This document shows positions 8,701 to 15,017 of a DNA stretch of 34,132 nucleotides, piece after piece; positions within the stretch are counted from its first letter, which is position 1; every line of letters begins with the position of its first letter. The position numbers and the translations under genes are program-made. The notes under the pieces are model-generated. The model did no database searches. It worked only from the letters and a program-made list of their open reading frames with translations, and had not been told where the DNA came from. Source of the DNA: Methylococcaceae bacterium (GTDB lineage: Bacteria > Pseudomonadota > Gammaproteobacteria > Methylococcales > Methylomonadaceae); contig QYQN01000109.1 of NCBI GenBank assembly GCA_007280895.1, positions 1 to 34,132 of the forward strand, read 5' to 3'.

Positions 8701-8715
8701 TTCTAAAGAAAGCAT
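5701..8715 (-). CDS. Hybrid sensor histidine kinase with PilJ-type sensor, three PAS domains and a receiver
   Basis: A 1004-aa inner-membrane hybrid kinase. TM1 is at about 17-37. A PilJ/NarX-like periplasmic four-helix region (LSGRQRMLVERMGLLVLQME, 51-70) runs to TM2 at about 195-212. Three PAS domains follow at about 230-350, 360-480 and 490-605, the first and third ending in DIxxRK-type linkers. HisKA has the phosphoacceptor H631 in MSHEIRTPMNAVIG. HATPase_c has N744/N748, DTGLGM (780-785) and GGTGLGL (809-815). The C-terminal receiver has D891/D892, phosphoacceptor D935, T965 and K987, all intact. No output regulator or Hpt gene is adjacent, so the downstream partner must lie elsewhere. 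The NIT/PilJ-like sensor suggests a small-molecule signal, but the ligand is unknown. Confidence 0.93.
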   Translation of the reverse strand: MLSLEHLKKLSFNELGILFGTIVTTLLLILSIVITAQISHEISYSSTEINLSGRQRMLVERMGLLVLQMESAERLGLNKILITEQLNASKLLFTETFSAFQYGGKTLDASNKKIQLRASQFPAGRAVLAQLNTVSTTYLKALRLMTANSTPPEHFAALQKIMQLESRMLELTSLFTYQLQQYDDRELAETMAYRNGLAALSLACLVYWGLIGSQRIQVLLKKHAAQQEKMHMLDACLANANDVVIIVAVGDPEGVSHPITYVNHAFEKQFGYAYEDVIGKTPDLWLGEKTDKATLERIYQSLADVQPVCAELFMYTKSGAETIHEIAITPIVNNAGEITHWLSIERDITERKLAEQRFLQLSRWHQIILNHVPALVGYWTAAQYNVFANQAYFEWFAISPEALHDTHLSNLLCAECYQEFAPYIANTLAGQAQRFEHQLRCQDTQSLRHVMMEFIPELAEGIVVGFYIFGFDISELKRAEQHKKIYEDKLKKLFELTSLGIALLDLDGNYLDANQGVEKILGYSKTELQQMHHKQLSAQPLTDLSWQQLSWLVSNTNYESFETVYVDKQGNNIAVFVNAVLISDLEGKPNIWLIMEDISQRKLAEEQLLQAKIYAEEQALAKANFLATMSHEIRTPMNAVIGLCALALNKTISAEVRDYLQNIQRASDNLLLILNDVLDFSKLEAGQYCIEEEAFNLEELLTHLHNLLVITTDNKGLFLRVEKASSVPAELMGDALRLQQILTNLLTNAIKFTATGGVTLSVSSVSLTASHAVLRFSVHDTGLGMSPQQQEKLFKAYSQVEVSTSRRYGGTGLGLAISDKLLNLMGGHFTVTSEPDQGSCFSFELRLALNKAAHASTTVSETVSTTTSGGLQQSLQKSSVGITGKHILVADDYDLNQQVLQEYLEMSGMTVDLANNGKEVLQRLDENTYDAILMDVQMPEMSGLEATEHIRKEPRYANLPIIALTGGVTADEQARCVAAGMNSFVTKPIKIKELLAILTEYLAT

Positions 8716-9124
8716 GAGGTGCGCCTAAGCTATTATTATTATTATTATTTACAGTATTTTAGCCTTATTGATAGAAGCATAAAAACCATAGTTATTTTAT
8801 TGTAACAAAACACGAGAATTATACAGCAAACCCCCACCGTCTAACAAACGTGAAAAGAATATTTCGCACTTTTTATAATGAAAATATGGACTCTCTTCAG
8901 CTTCACCGCCAAGCCATGCGCACCTCATGGCTTTAGGCAAACGGCTGTGTTGCTTAACTGTGCACAGCAAAGAAAAGCTGGCGCGTCTGTTTTATGCTGA
9001 AGGCTATAATAAGAATGGCTGGGCTTTTGGTAAAATAGGCATTTACGTTTATATTGACTGCACTTAGGTAAGTTTTATCTCCTAACTCAGCCCCCTTATT
9101 TTTTGTACTCTACGCGAGCATATT
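8716..9124. other. Intergenic region between divergent kinase and sirB2
   Basis: This 409-bp gap holds an (ATT)6 microsatellite at 8732-8749, 17 bp upstream of the kinase ATG. A TATAAT-like box sits at 8874-8879. A 46-codon open frame (8927-9067, plus strand) lacks a clear ribosome site, and its product is not recognised. I do not call it a gene. Confidence 0.5.
8732..8749. repeat. (ATT)6 trinucleotide microsatellite
   Basis: Six uninterrupted ATT units lie just upstream of the hybrid kinase start on the minus strand. Length changes here would alter promoter or leader spacing without touching the coding frame. Confidence 0.85.
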
Positions 9125-9487
9125 ATGATTAAACTTTTGCACCTTACTTTTATTTTATTATCTATTGTCAGCTTTGTGGGCAGAGTGATTATTTCTGAAA
9201 CCCATCCTGGCTTACTTAAACAATCCCTGTTTAAAATTGTTCCACATGTCATTACTGGCTGTTTGGTCTTGTCAGGCATTATTTTGGTTATTCAAGGTAA
9301 TTGGTTAAGTGGTGAATCTGGCTGGTTAAGTGCAAAACTTCTGGCATTATTGGGTTATGTTGGCTTGGGTATTTTTTGTTTACGCGTGCGCGGTAAAGAT
9401 CGGTGGTTGGCATTTTCGGGCGCGATGTTATGTTTTGCTTACATGGGCATGGTGGCCGTCACCAAAAACCCTTGGTTTTTCTTATAA
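9125..9487 (+). CDS. SirB2 family inner-membrane protein
   Basis: A 120-aa protein with four hydrophobic segments (about 3-21, 38-58, 67-85 and 94-112). It matches the SirB2 family in size and pattern: start MIKLLHLTFILLSIVSFVGR, middle PHVITGCLVLSGI, GWLSAKLLALLGYVGLG, and end VAVTKNPW. SirB2 was named for an effect on Salmonella invasion gene expression; its molecular role is not established. It appears to be a single-gene unit. Repeat-containing gaps flank it on both sides. Confidence 0.85.
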   Translation: MIKLLHLTFILLSIVSFVGRVIISETHPGLLKQSLFKIVPHVITGCLVLSGIILVIQGNWLSGESGWLSAKLLALLGYVGLGIFCLRVRGKDRWLAFSGAMLCFAYMGMVAVTKNPWFFL

Positions 9488-9912
9488 AAAGCACGCGTTT
9501 TAAGGATAACTCTTGGAGTAAAACTGCTTTAGCTGTTTTCGTGTAAGGTGGGCAACGCCGTTCTGCTCACCGTTCAAGCCTATTAGCCGTGCCTTTTGTA
9601 AACTCACAACAACGCTTCAGACGTAATTTTATTTAACTGACGTTACGCAGTAACGTGTTTTGCTTCCTGTTTGCCGCGCCGAGCACCGCAGGTTTTGTCG
9701 GGATAAGCCCGAAGTACCCAAGGGCATAAAGGGCGTGGCAGGGCTGCCTTTGCTTTGGATACTTTCTTTTGGCGGCGCAAAAGAAAGTATCTCGCCGTCG
9801 GGTGCGAGAACCCGATTAACAAGCCGTCGCGATAGCGACACTTTACACGTTGTTTTCAATCCGCAGTGCATGTCTGCGTAACATCAGTTATTTAATTTAA
9901 GGGTGAGCACTT
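9488..9912. other. 425-bp intergenic region carrying a widespread G/C-rich repeat
   Basis: The stretch is mostly filled by the dispersed repeat at about 9656-9870, described separately. The left 170 bp shows nothing recognisable. Open frames on both strands across the repeat are artefacts of its G/C-rich sequence. Confidence 0.6.
9656..9870. repeat. Dispersed noncoding repeat with a perfect 13-bp hairpin
   Basis: The segment contains the motif tgctttggatactttctttt followed by ggcggcgc and the exact complement of the arm. The stem 9758-9770 pairs with 9779-9791 around an 8-nt loop. Smaller hairpins flank it (tcggg/cccga near 9697 and gtcgc/gcgac near 9826). Similar 'tttgctttgg..actttctttt' repeats occur in many proteobacterial genomes and are often mis-annotated as short proteins. 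Boundaries are approximate. Confidence 0.6.
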
Positions 9913-10425
9913 ATGTTTATTCATACGTTACCTATTATCTTTACTTACACGCATTTATTTACCGTTTACGAAGCACTTATTTTTTTAGCGGCGATATTTT
10001 TGTTAAGCTTTTTTTATACCAATGAGGTAGATCGGCATTGGCAAGATAAAGCGCTGGGTAATTGGTATCACTTTTTACATGCAGCCTGGCTGGGAAATTT
10101 GTCGTTATGGCGTGCTTTCTGGCCTTTTTTTGTATTAATTAACATCGTCCTGTTTTATATTGATTACCGAATTAGTACTGTAAGCTATACCATTGCTAGT
10201 TGGAAAACGGTGCATGGTATGGTGCTGTTTCCTATTCTTTGGTGGTTGGTGTCGGTGTGGCGTTGTTCGCGTTATTGTCGACATAAACTATGGGCCGCCG
10301 CCGCACGCACCCTCACGGTTTGTCTTATTCTTGAATTATGCTTACGTTTTTTTATTGCTACACAATATCCACACACGCTCTTTGATTGCCGTTTGTTAGT
10401 GATGGAATATGGCGATTGCTTGTAA
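9913..10425 (+). CDS. Hypothetical four-TM membrane protein
   Basis: A 170-aa protein that I do not recognise. Four hydrophobic segments are visible at about 19-35, 66-84, 100-117 and 129-148, with a short charged loop (NEVDRHWQDKALGNWYH, about 37-53) after the first. A distinctive GNLSLWRAFWPFF stretch starts TM2. The protein is rich in Trp, His and Cys (including WRCSRYCRHK at about 116-125), so metal or haem contact is conceivable but unproven. The ATG at 9913 has aGGGTGAg about 10 nt upstream, a plausible ribosome site. It lies between two repeat elements with no operon partners. Confidence 0.7.
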   Translation: MFIHTLPIIFTYTHLFTVYEALIFLAAIFLLSFFYTNEVDRHWQDKALGNWYHFLHAAWLGNLSLWRAFWPFFVLINIVLFYIDYRISTVSYTIASWKTVHGMVLFPILWWLVSVWRCSRYCRHKLWAAAARTLTVCLILELCLRFFIATQYPHTLFDCRLLVMEYGDCL

Positions 10426-10485
10426 GCAGACGCTACCACAGGGCTTAAAAAATACCCTCGCCCTGATAATCCCTATTATTTTTTA

Positions 10486-10609
10486 GGCGACCCACTTAAC
10501 ACAGAACACCGTTAACACTGCCGCCGTTCGTGCTGAGCCCTAAGCCGCAAACGAAGAGTCAGCACGAACGACCCAATCTTGTCCTGTGTTCCGTGTTAAG
10601 TTGCTAGCC
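10486..10609. repeat. MITE-like element with internal REP hairpin
   Basis: The left end ggcgacccacttaacac matches the inverted right end (ggctagcaacttaacac when reversed) at 14 of 17 positions. The interior includes cgttcgtgctga and its complement tcagcacgaacg, a REP-type core. An ATTTTTT run flanks each end. The element stops 24 bp before the DUF2782 start codon. Confidence 0.65.
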
Positions 10610-10633
10610 ATTTTTTGCTATGAGAAATCTATT

Positions 10634-10996
10634 ATGCGCAGTTATTTATGTCGTTTAGCGGTACTGTCTGTATGCACGTTATTGCCGTTGATTAGTCAGG
10701 CAGTTGAAGGGGTTTATAAAGATAATTTAGAAGCTTTGCCAGAAGTGCCCGAGCCACCCAGCGCCTTGCATGATGGTGAAACTATCGAACCTGATATTAC
10801 AATTTATCGTAAAGAAAAAAAGACCATTCAAGAATTTCGTCGTAATGGTCAACTTTATATGATTAAAATTATTCCAGAAATTGGCGCACCGTATTATTTT
10901 CTTGATACCAATAATGATGGTCAACTCGATGTGCGTAGCGGTGATTTAGATAAAGGCAGCCGCGTTAATTTATGGAAACTCTTAGAGTGGAAATAA
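10634..10996 (+). CDS. DUF2782 family periplasmic protein
   Basis: The 120-aa product starts with a Sec signal peptide (MRSYLCRLAVLSVCTLLPLISQA, cleavage near AVEG). A Pro-rich stretch (LPEVPEPPSAL) and the DUF2782 core follow: EPDITIYRKEKKTIQEFRRNGQLYMIKIIPEIGAPYYFLDTNNDGQLD. The function of the family is unknown. An in-frame ATG at 10586 would add 16 residues before the signal peptide and fall inside the upstream MITE-like element, so the ATG at 10634 is preferred. The gene therefore begins right after a mobile-looking repeat that may now supply its leader. Confidence 0.85.
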   Translation: MRSYLCRLAVLSVCTLLPLISQAVEGVYKDNLEALPEVPEPPSALHDGETIEPDITIYRKEKKTIQEFRRNGQLYMIKIIPEIGAPYYFLDTNNDGQLDVRSGDLDKGSRVNLWKLLEWK

Positions 10997-11023
10997 GCTG
11001 TTTTTTTTATTACGCTAGGAAAA

Positions 11024-11094
11024 GGCTGCCCACTTAATATGGGACACCTTGCTAGGTCTGACCTTTAACTGTGTCCCGCGTTAGCTTGGTCGCC
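11024..11094. repeat. Short MITE-like element
   Basis: The left end ggctgcccacttaatatggg pairs imperfectly with the right end (gtgtcccgcgttagcttggt then cgcc), with gggacac fully conserved inside both arms. An A-run precedes it and a T-rich run follows. It stops 25 bp before the flavoprotein start. Confidence 0.6.
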
Positions 11095-11119
11095 TATTTT
11101 TTATTTTTGTTTCTTGTCT

Positions 11120-12724
11120 ATGCTAAGAATTATTGAGCTAAAACTTCCGTTAGATCATTCTGACGATGATTTAAACACCGCAATTTTACAGCGCTTGGCC
11201 ATTCCTGCTGAGGCGGGTATGCGTTATAGCATCTTTCGTCGCAGTGTTGATGCACGCAATCGACAACACATTTTTTTTATCTACACCTTAGATATTGATA
11301 CACCGTTAGAAGCGGCTATTCTTGCCCGTAACCCTCAAGACCCTCAGCTGGTATTAACACCCGACACACAGTATCGACAGGTCACGCAGGCCGCAACGCA
11401 GGCGCTACGCCCCGTGGTTATTGGACTTGGACCCTGTGGCTTATTTGCAGGCTTGATTTTGGCACAAATGGGCTTTAAGCCAATCTTATTAGAACGTGGC
11501 AAAGCCGTCCGTGAACGTACCAAAGACACGTTTGGCTTATGGCGACAAGGGGTTTTAAATCCTGAATCCAATGTGCAATTTGGCGAAGGTGGAGCCGGCA
11601 CTTTTTCTGACGGCAAACTTTACACTCAAATCAAAGACCCCCATCATTACGGTCGAAAAGTGCTCACCGAATTTGTTAAGGCTGGCGCTCCTGAAGAAAT
11701 TTTATGGGTCAATAAACCACATATCGGTACCTTTAAATTAGTCTCAATGGTTGAGCGTATGCGCGCAAGCATCATTGCCTTAGGGGGGGAAATACGTTTT
11801 CAAAGTCGTGTCGATGATTTTTTAATTGAACACCAACGCCTCTGTGGTGTGCAACTTTCTAATGGCGAGATTATTAACAGTCAGCATGTGGTGTTAGCGA
11901 TAGGGCATAGTGCCCGCGATACCTTTCAGGTGCTGTATGAGCGGGGCGTGTATGTCGAAGCCAAAGCCTTTTCTATTGGCTTTAGGATAGAACATCCGCA
12001 GTCCTTAATTGATATCCAACGTTATGGGGCTTATGCTGGTCACGCTAAGCTGGGTGCTGCTGAATATAAGCTGGTGCATCATTGTCAAAATCAGCGTTCA
12101 GTGTATAGTTTTTGTATGTGCCCAGGCGGTACCGTGGTTGCGGCGGCATCCGAACCGTATGGCGTGGTGACTAATGGCATGAGCCAGTATTCACGTAACG
12201 AACGTAATGCAAATAGCGGCATTGTGGTAGGCATTACCCCTGAACGTGATTACCCCGACCATCCCCTTGCTGGCATTGCTCTGCAACGCCAATTAGAAGC
12301 CCATGCGTTTGTGTTGGGTGGCAGTTCTTATCACGCCCCTGCGCAATTAGTGGGTGATTTTTTAACTGCACAAACTTCAACGGCATTGGGTAAAGTGTCG
12401 CCCTCGTATACGCCAGGCGTAAACTTAACCGATTTAAGCACTGCATTACCTGCTTATGCCATCACCGCATTGCGCGAGGCTTTGCCTGTCTTTGATAAAA
12501 AAATCAAAGGCTTTGCTATGCCTGAGGCATTGTTGACGGGAGTAGAAACACGTACCTCCTCACCCATACGCATCAAACGTAACGCCTTGTATCAAAGCAT
12601 CAATACCCAAGGATTGTATCCTGCAGGAGAAGGCGCTGGGTACGCAGGCGGCATTTTATCAGCAGCAGTTGATGGTATTAAAGTTGCCGAGGCGGTCGCC
12701 TTAGCGTTAAATGAACACCGCTAA
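11120..12724 (+). CDS. FAD-dependent oxidoreductase, COG2509 family
   Basis: A 534-aa flavoprotein. The N-terminal ~90 residues form a small alpha/beta domain typical of COG2509. An FAD-binding Rossmann motif follows (VVIGLGPCGLFAGLILAQMG, about 99-118), then FGEGGAGTFSDGKLYT near 153-168. A second dinucleotide-type strand (VVLAIGHSARDTF) is near 255, and a C-terminal PAGEGAGYAGGILSAAVDGIKVAEA closes the FAD site. The family is widespread but its substrate is not known. An in-frame TTG at 11114 is less likely than this ATG. No partner gene is close (50 bp to msrB, which may be co-transcribed). Confidence 0.9.
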   Translation: MLRIIELKLPLDHSDDDLNTAILQRLAIPAEAGMRYSIFRRSVDARNRQHIFFIYTLDIDTPLEAAILARNPQDPQLVLTPDTQYRQVTQAATQALRPVVIGLGPCGLFAGLILAQMGFKPILLERGKAVRERTKDTFGLWRQGVLNPESNVQFGEGGAGTFSDGKLYTQIKDPHHYGRKVLTEFVKAGAPEEILWVNKPHIGTFKLVSMVERMRASIIALGGEIRFQSRVDDFLIEHQRLCGVQLSNGEIINSQHVVLAIGHSARDTFQVLYERGVYVEAKAFSIGFRIEHPQSLIDIQRYGAYAGHAKLGAAEYKLVHHCQNQRSVYSFCMCPGGTVVAAASEPYGVVTNGMSQYSRNERNANSGIVVGITPERDYPDHPLAGIALQRQLEAHAFVLGGSSYHAPAQLVGDFLTAQTSTALGKVSPSYTPGVNLTDLSTALPAYAITALREALPVFDKKIKGFAMPEALLTGVETRTSSPIRIKRNALYQSINTQGLYPAGEGAGYAGGILSAAVDGIKVAEAVALALNEHR

Positions 12725-12773
12725 ATCCTAGCACCCAACCCACATCGCCAACTGATTCAACCAAGGAGTTACT

Positions 12774-13193
12774 ATGAATAAACAAACACTTAACTCACCC
12801 TCAGTGGTAAAAAATGAAGCCGAATGGCAAGCTGAGCTCACCCCCGAGCAATTTTCAATTTGTCGTTTAAAAAGTACCGAGCGTCCTTTTACAGGTCACT
12901 ACACCGACTGCAAAAGCGCTGGCAATTATCATTGCGTGTGCTGTGATGCGCCGCTATTTAGCTCAACTACAAAATACGACTCTGGCTCTGGCTGGCCAAG
13001 TTTTTGGGCACCTATCGATAAACCCAATATCGCGGAAATTGCTGATGTGAGCCATGGAATGCGGCGCGTTGAAGTAACGTGTGCGGCGTGTGCGGCACAT
13101 TTAGGGCATGTCTTTACTGATGGCCCTATGCCAACGGGGCTGCGTTACTGCATTAATTCTGCGGCACTACATTTTTACGAAGAAACCTTATGA
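12774..13193 (+). CDS. msrB: Peptide-methionine (R)-S-oxide reductase
   Basis: MsrB reduces the R-epimer of methionine sulfoxide in proteins. The 139-aa product has the structural zinc site CVCC (C54, C57) and CAAC (C103, C106). It also has SGSGWPSF at about 70-77 and the catalytic cysteine C126 in RYCINSAAL. No second (resolving) cysteine besides the zinc ligands and C30/C46 is obvious. The start follows AAGGAG by 7 nt. Its stop overlaps the next start by four bases (ATGA), so translation of msrB and the aminopeptidase is coupled. Confidence 0.96.
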   Translation: MNKQTLNSPSVVKNEAEWQAELTPEQFSICRLKSTERPFTGHYTDCKSAGNYHCVCCDAPLFSSTTKYDSGSGWPSFWAPIDKPNIAEIADVSHGMRRVEVTCAACAAHLGHVFTDGPMPTGLRYCINSAALHFYEETL

Positions 13194-14494
13194 GTAGCCA
13201 TGCTCAGGTTCAACAATTGCTGGATTTTATTGATGCCAGCCCAAGTCCTTGGCATGCTGTAGCAACACTTGAGCAGCAGTTATTGACGCAGCATTTTCAA
13301 CGTCTTTATGAAACTGATTGCTGGACACTTCAGCCAAATCAACGCTATTACGTCATTCGTGATGATTCGTCCATTATTGCTTGGATTATGGCATCGACAC
13401 CGCTTGCCGAGCATGGCTTTAACATAGTGGGGGCGCATACCGATTCACCTGGCTTGCGCGTTAAACCACAGGCAATTAATTCTCTTGAAGGATTTTTACG
13501 CGTTAATGTTGAGGTATATGGTGGTCCCATTTTAGCGACCTTTGCTGATCGAGATTTAAGTCTTGCTGGCCGCCTTACCTATAAAAATGACCACGGCCTG
13601 ATTGCCACGACTTTGCTGCGTTTTAATGATGCCTTGGTTCGTTTACCCAATTTAGCCATTCACATGAATCGTGGCGTGAATGAGGACGGTTTAAAATTTC
13701 AGAAACACGCTGAACTGCCTTTGATATTAAGCACGGTAGTTGAACAGCAATTGCCTGCTGACTACTTTACCGCTTTATTACGCGAGCAATCAGGCCTTGC
13801 TACAGCACAGATTTTAGGGTGGGATTTAGCTGTTTACGACACCCAAAAAGGCACGTTTTGGGGGGCTAATCATGAATTTTATGCCAATAGTCAACTAGAT
13901 AATCTGGCGTCTTGTCATGCCGCGATGACTGCTTTATTAGCCAATGAGAGTGCAACGGCACCCGCCACGCAGCTGTGTGCTTTTTTTGATCATGAAGAAA
14001 TTGGCAGTGAAAGTCATAAAGGTGCTGGGGGCAGTTTTTTACCCGATATTTTGCAACGTATCGCTTTCGCCACGCAGACCAATGCTGAAGATTTTGCACG
14101 CGCCATGGCAAAAAGTTTTTTAATAAGCGCCGACATGGCACATGCCTATCAGCCCAGCTTTCCCCTAGCGTATGATGCGGATCACAAAGCCATTGTAAAC
14201 AACGGCCCTGTGATAAAAGTGAATGCAAATCAACGCTACAGCACCGAAGGACCTACTGAGGCGCTATTTATTGAATGGTGCCAAGAAGTTGGCGTGCCTT
14301 ATCAGCGTTATTCACATCGCTGCGATTTACCCTGCGGTAGCACTATCGGCCCCATTACTTCTGCTAAACTTGGCGTGCGGTCATTGGATATTGGTAATCC
14401 TATGTGGGCGATGCACAGCCTACGCGAAAGTGCCGGTGTGTTGGATCATCAGTATTTAATTCGCGTGTTACAACATTTTTTTAAAGCTACTTAA
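13190..14494 (+). CDS. apeB: M18 family aminopeptidase (aspartyl-type)
   Basis: A 434-aa di-zinc exopeptidase that removes N-terminal, usually acidic, residues from peptides in the cytoplasm. Metal and catalytic residues are where the family has them: H83 and D85 in [11 protein letters not shown]237 in NSQLDNL, E269/E270 in FDHEEIGS, D315 in ISADMAHA and the last His in MWAMHSLRE. Length equals that of bacterial M18 enzymes. The ATGA overlap with msrB suggests a protein-repair/turnover operon. The symbol apeB is that used for proteobacterial M18 proteins. Confidence 0.93.
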   Translation: MSSHAQVQQLLDFIDASPSPWHAVATLEQQLLTQHFQRLYETDCWTLQPNQRYYVIRDDSSIIAWIMASTPLAEHGFNIVGAHTDSPGLRVKPQAINSLEGFLRVNVEVYGGPILATFADRDLSLAGRLTYKNDHGLIATTLLRFNDALVRLPNLAIHMNRGVNEDGLKFQKHAELPLILSTVVEQQLPADYFTALLREQSGLATAQILGWDLAVYDTQKGTFWGANHEFYANSQLDNLASCHAAMTALLANESATAPATQLCAFFDHEEIGSESHKGAGGSFLPDILQRIAFATQTNAEDFARAMAKSFLISADMAHAYQPSFPLAYDADHKAIVNNGPVIKVNANQRYSTEGPTEALFIEWCQEVGVPYQRYSHRCDLPCGSTIGPITSAKLGVRSLDIGNPMWAMHSLRESAGVLDHQYLIRVLQHFFKAT

Positions 14495-14607
14495 CGGATA
14501 GCAAGCGTCCTCTGTTGTTAAACTAAGGGGTCGTCGCATTTATCGCTGCTTATAAAAATAAGCTTCTGCTCACTCAGTGAAGCCAAAATTAAGCTTGGTT
14601 GCAATGT

Positions 14608-14624
14608 TTGGCATTAAACATGCT
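14608..14624 (+). promoter_or_regulatory. Sigma-54 (RpoN) promoter for the fliE operon
   Basis: TTGGCATTAAACATGCT matches the -24/-12 consensus: TTGGCA, then exactly 10 bp from GG to GC, then a TGCT -12 box. It would start transcription about 25 bp before the fliE ATG. Class II flagellar operons in polar-flagellated gammaproteobacteria are commonly RpoN- and FleQ/FlrC-dependent, which agrees. Confidence 0.75.
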
Positions 14625-14659
14625 CATACAATTAAAAATTGCACAAAGAGAGTTAATTT

Positions 14660-14980
14660 ATGAGTGACATGAATGTTAATCTGATGCTAGCCCAAATGCG
14701 GTCAATGTCTTTTGCTGCCAGTGGTGCGAGTGCTAAACCAATAACACCCGTAGCGGAAACTAATTTTGGTGAGTTACTTAAGCAATCCGTTGATTCCGTT
14801 AATTCACTTCAACAAAACGCCAAGAATTTGACAGAGTCTTTTGAAGCAGGCAAAAGCACGACCAGTATTGCCGATGTGATGGTGGCAACACAAAAAGCTG
14901 GCGTTGCTTTTCAAGCCACTTTACAAGTAAGAAATAAATTAATAGATGCTTACCAAAATGTCATGAATATGCCGATGTAA
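14660..14980 (+). CDS. fliE: Flagellar hook-basal body protein FliE
   Basis: FliE links the MS ring to the proximal rod. The 106-aa product has the standard helical C-terminal region: FGELLKQSVDSVNSLQQNA, then IADVMVATQKAGVAFQATLQVRNKLIDAYQNVMNMPM, nearly identical in form to other FliE proteins. It is exported through the flagellar type III apparatus, so it has no signal peptide. It is the first gene of the flagellar block and lies behind the sigma-54 promoter; fliF follows after 37 bp. Confidence 0.95.
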   Translation: MSDMNVNLMLAQMRSMSFAASGASAKPITPVAETNFGELLKQSVDSVNSLQQNAKNLTESFEAGKSTTSIADVMVATQKAGVAFQATLQVRNKLIDAYQNVMNMPM

Positions 14981-15017
14981 TGCGGCTTAATTAAACCCGT
15001 TCAAGCACTGATTACCC

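Noticed and set aside
8927-9067. 46-codon plus-strand open frame before sirB2
   Set aside because: No convincing ribosome site and no recognisable family; open by chance cannot be excluded.
9629-9881. 80- and 73-codon frames on opposite strands
   Set aside because: Both lie in a known type of G/C-rich dispersed repeat that often yields false gene calls.
13866-14228. 120-codon minus-strand frame inside the aminopeptidase
   Set aside because: It is a shadow of the well-supported M18 gene; no family features.
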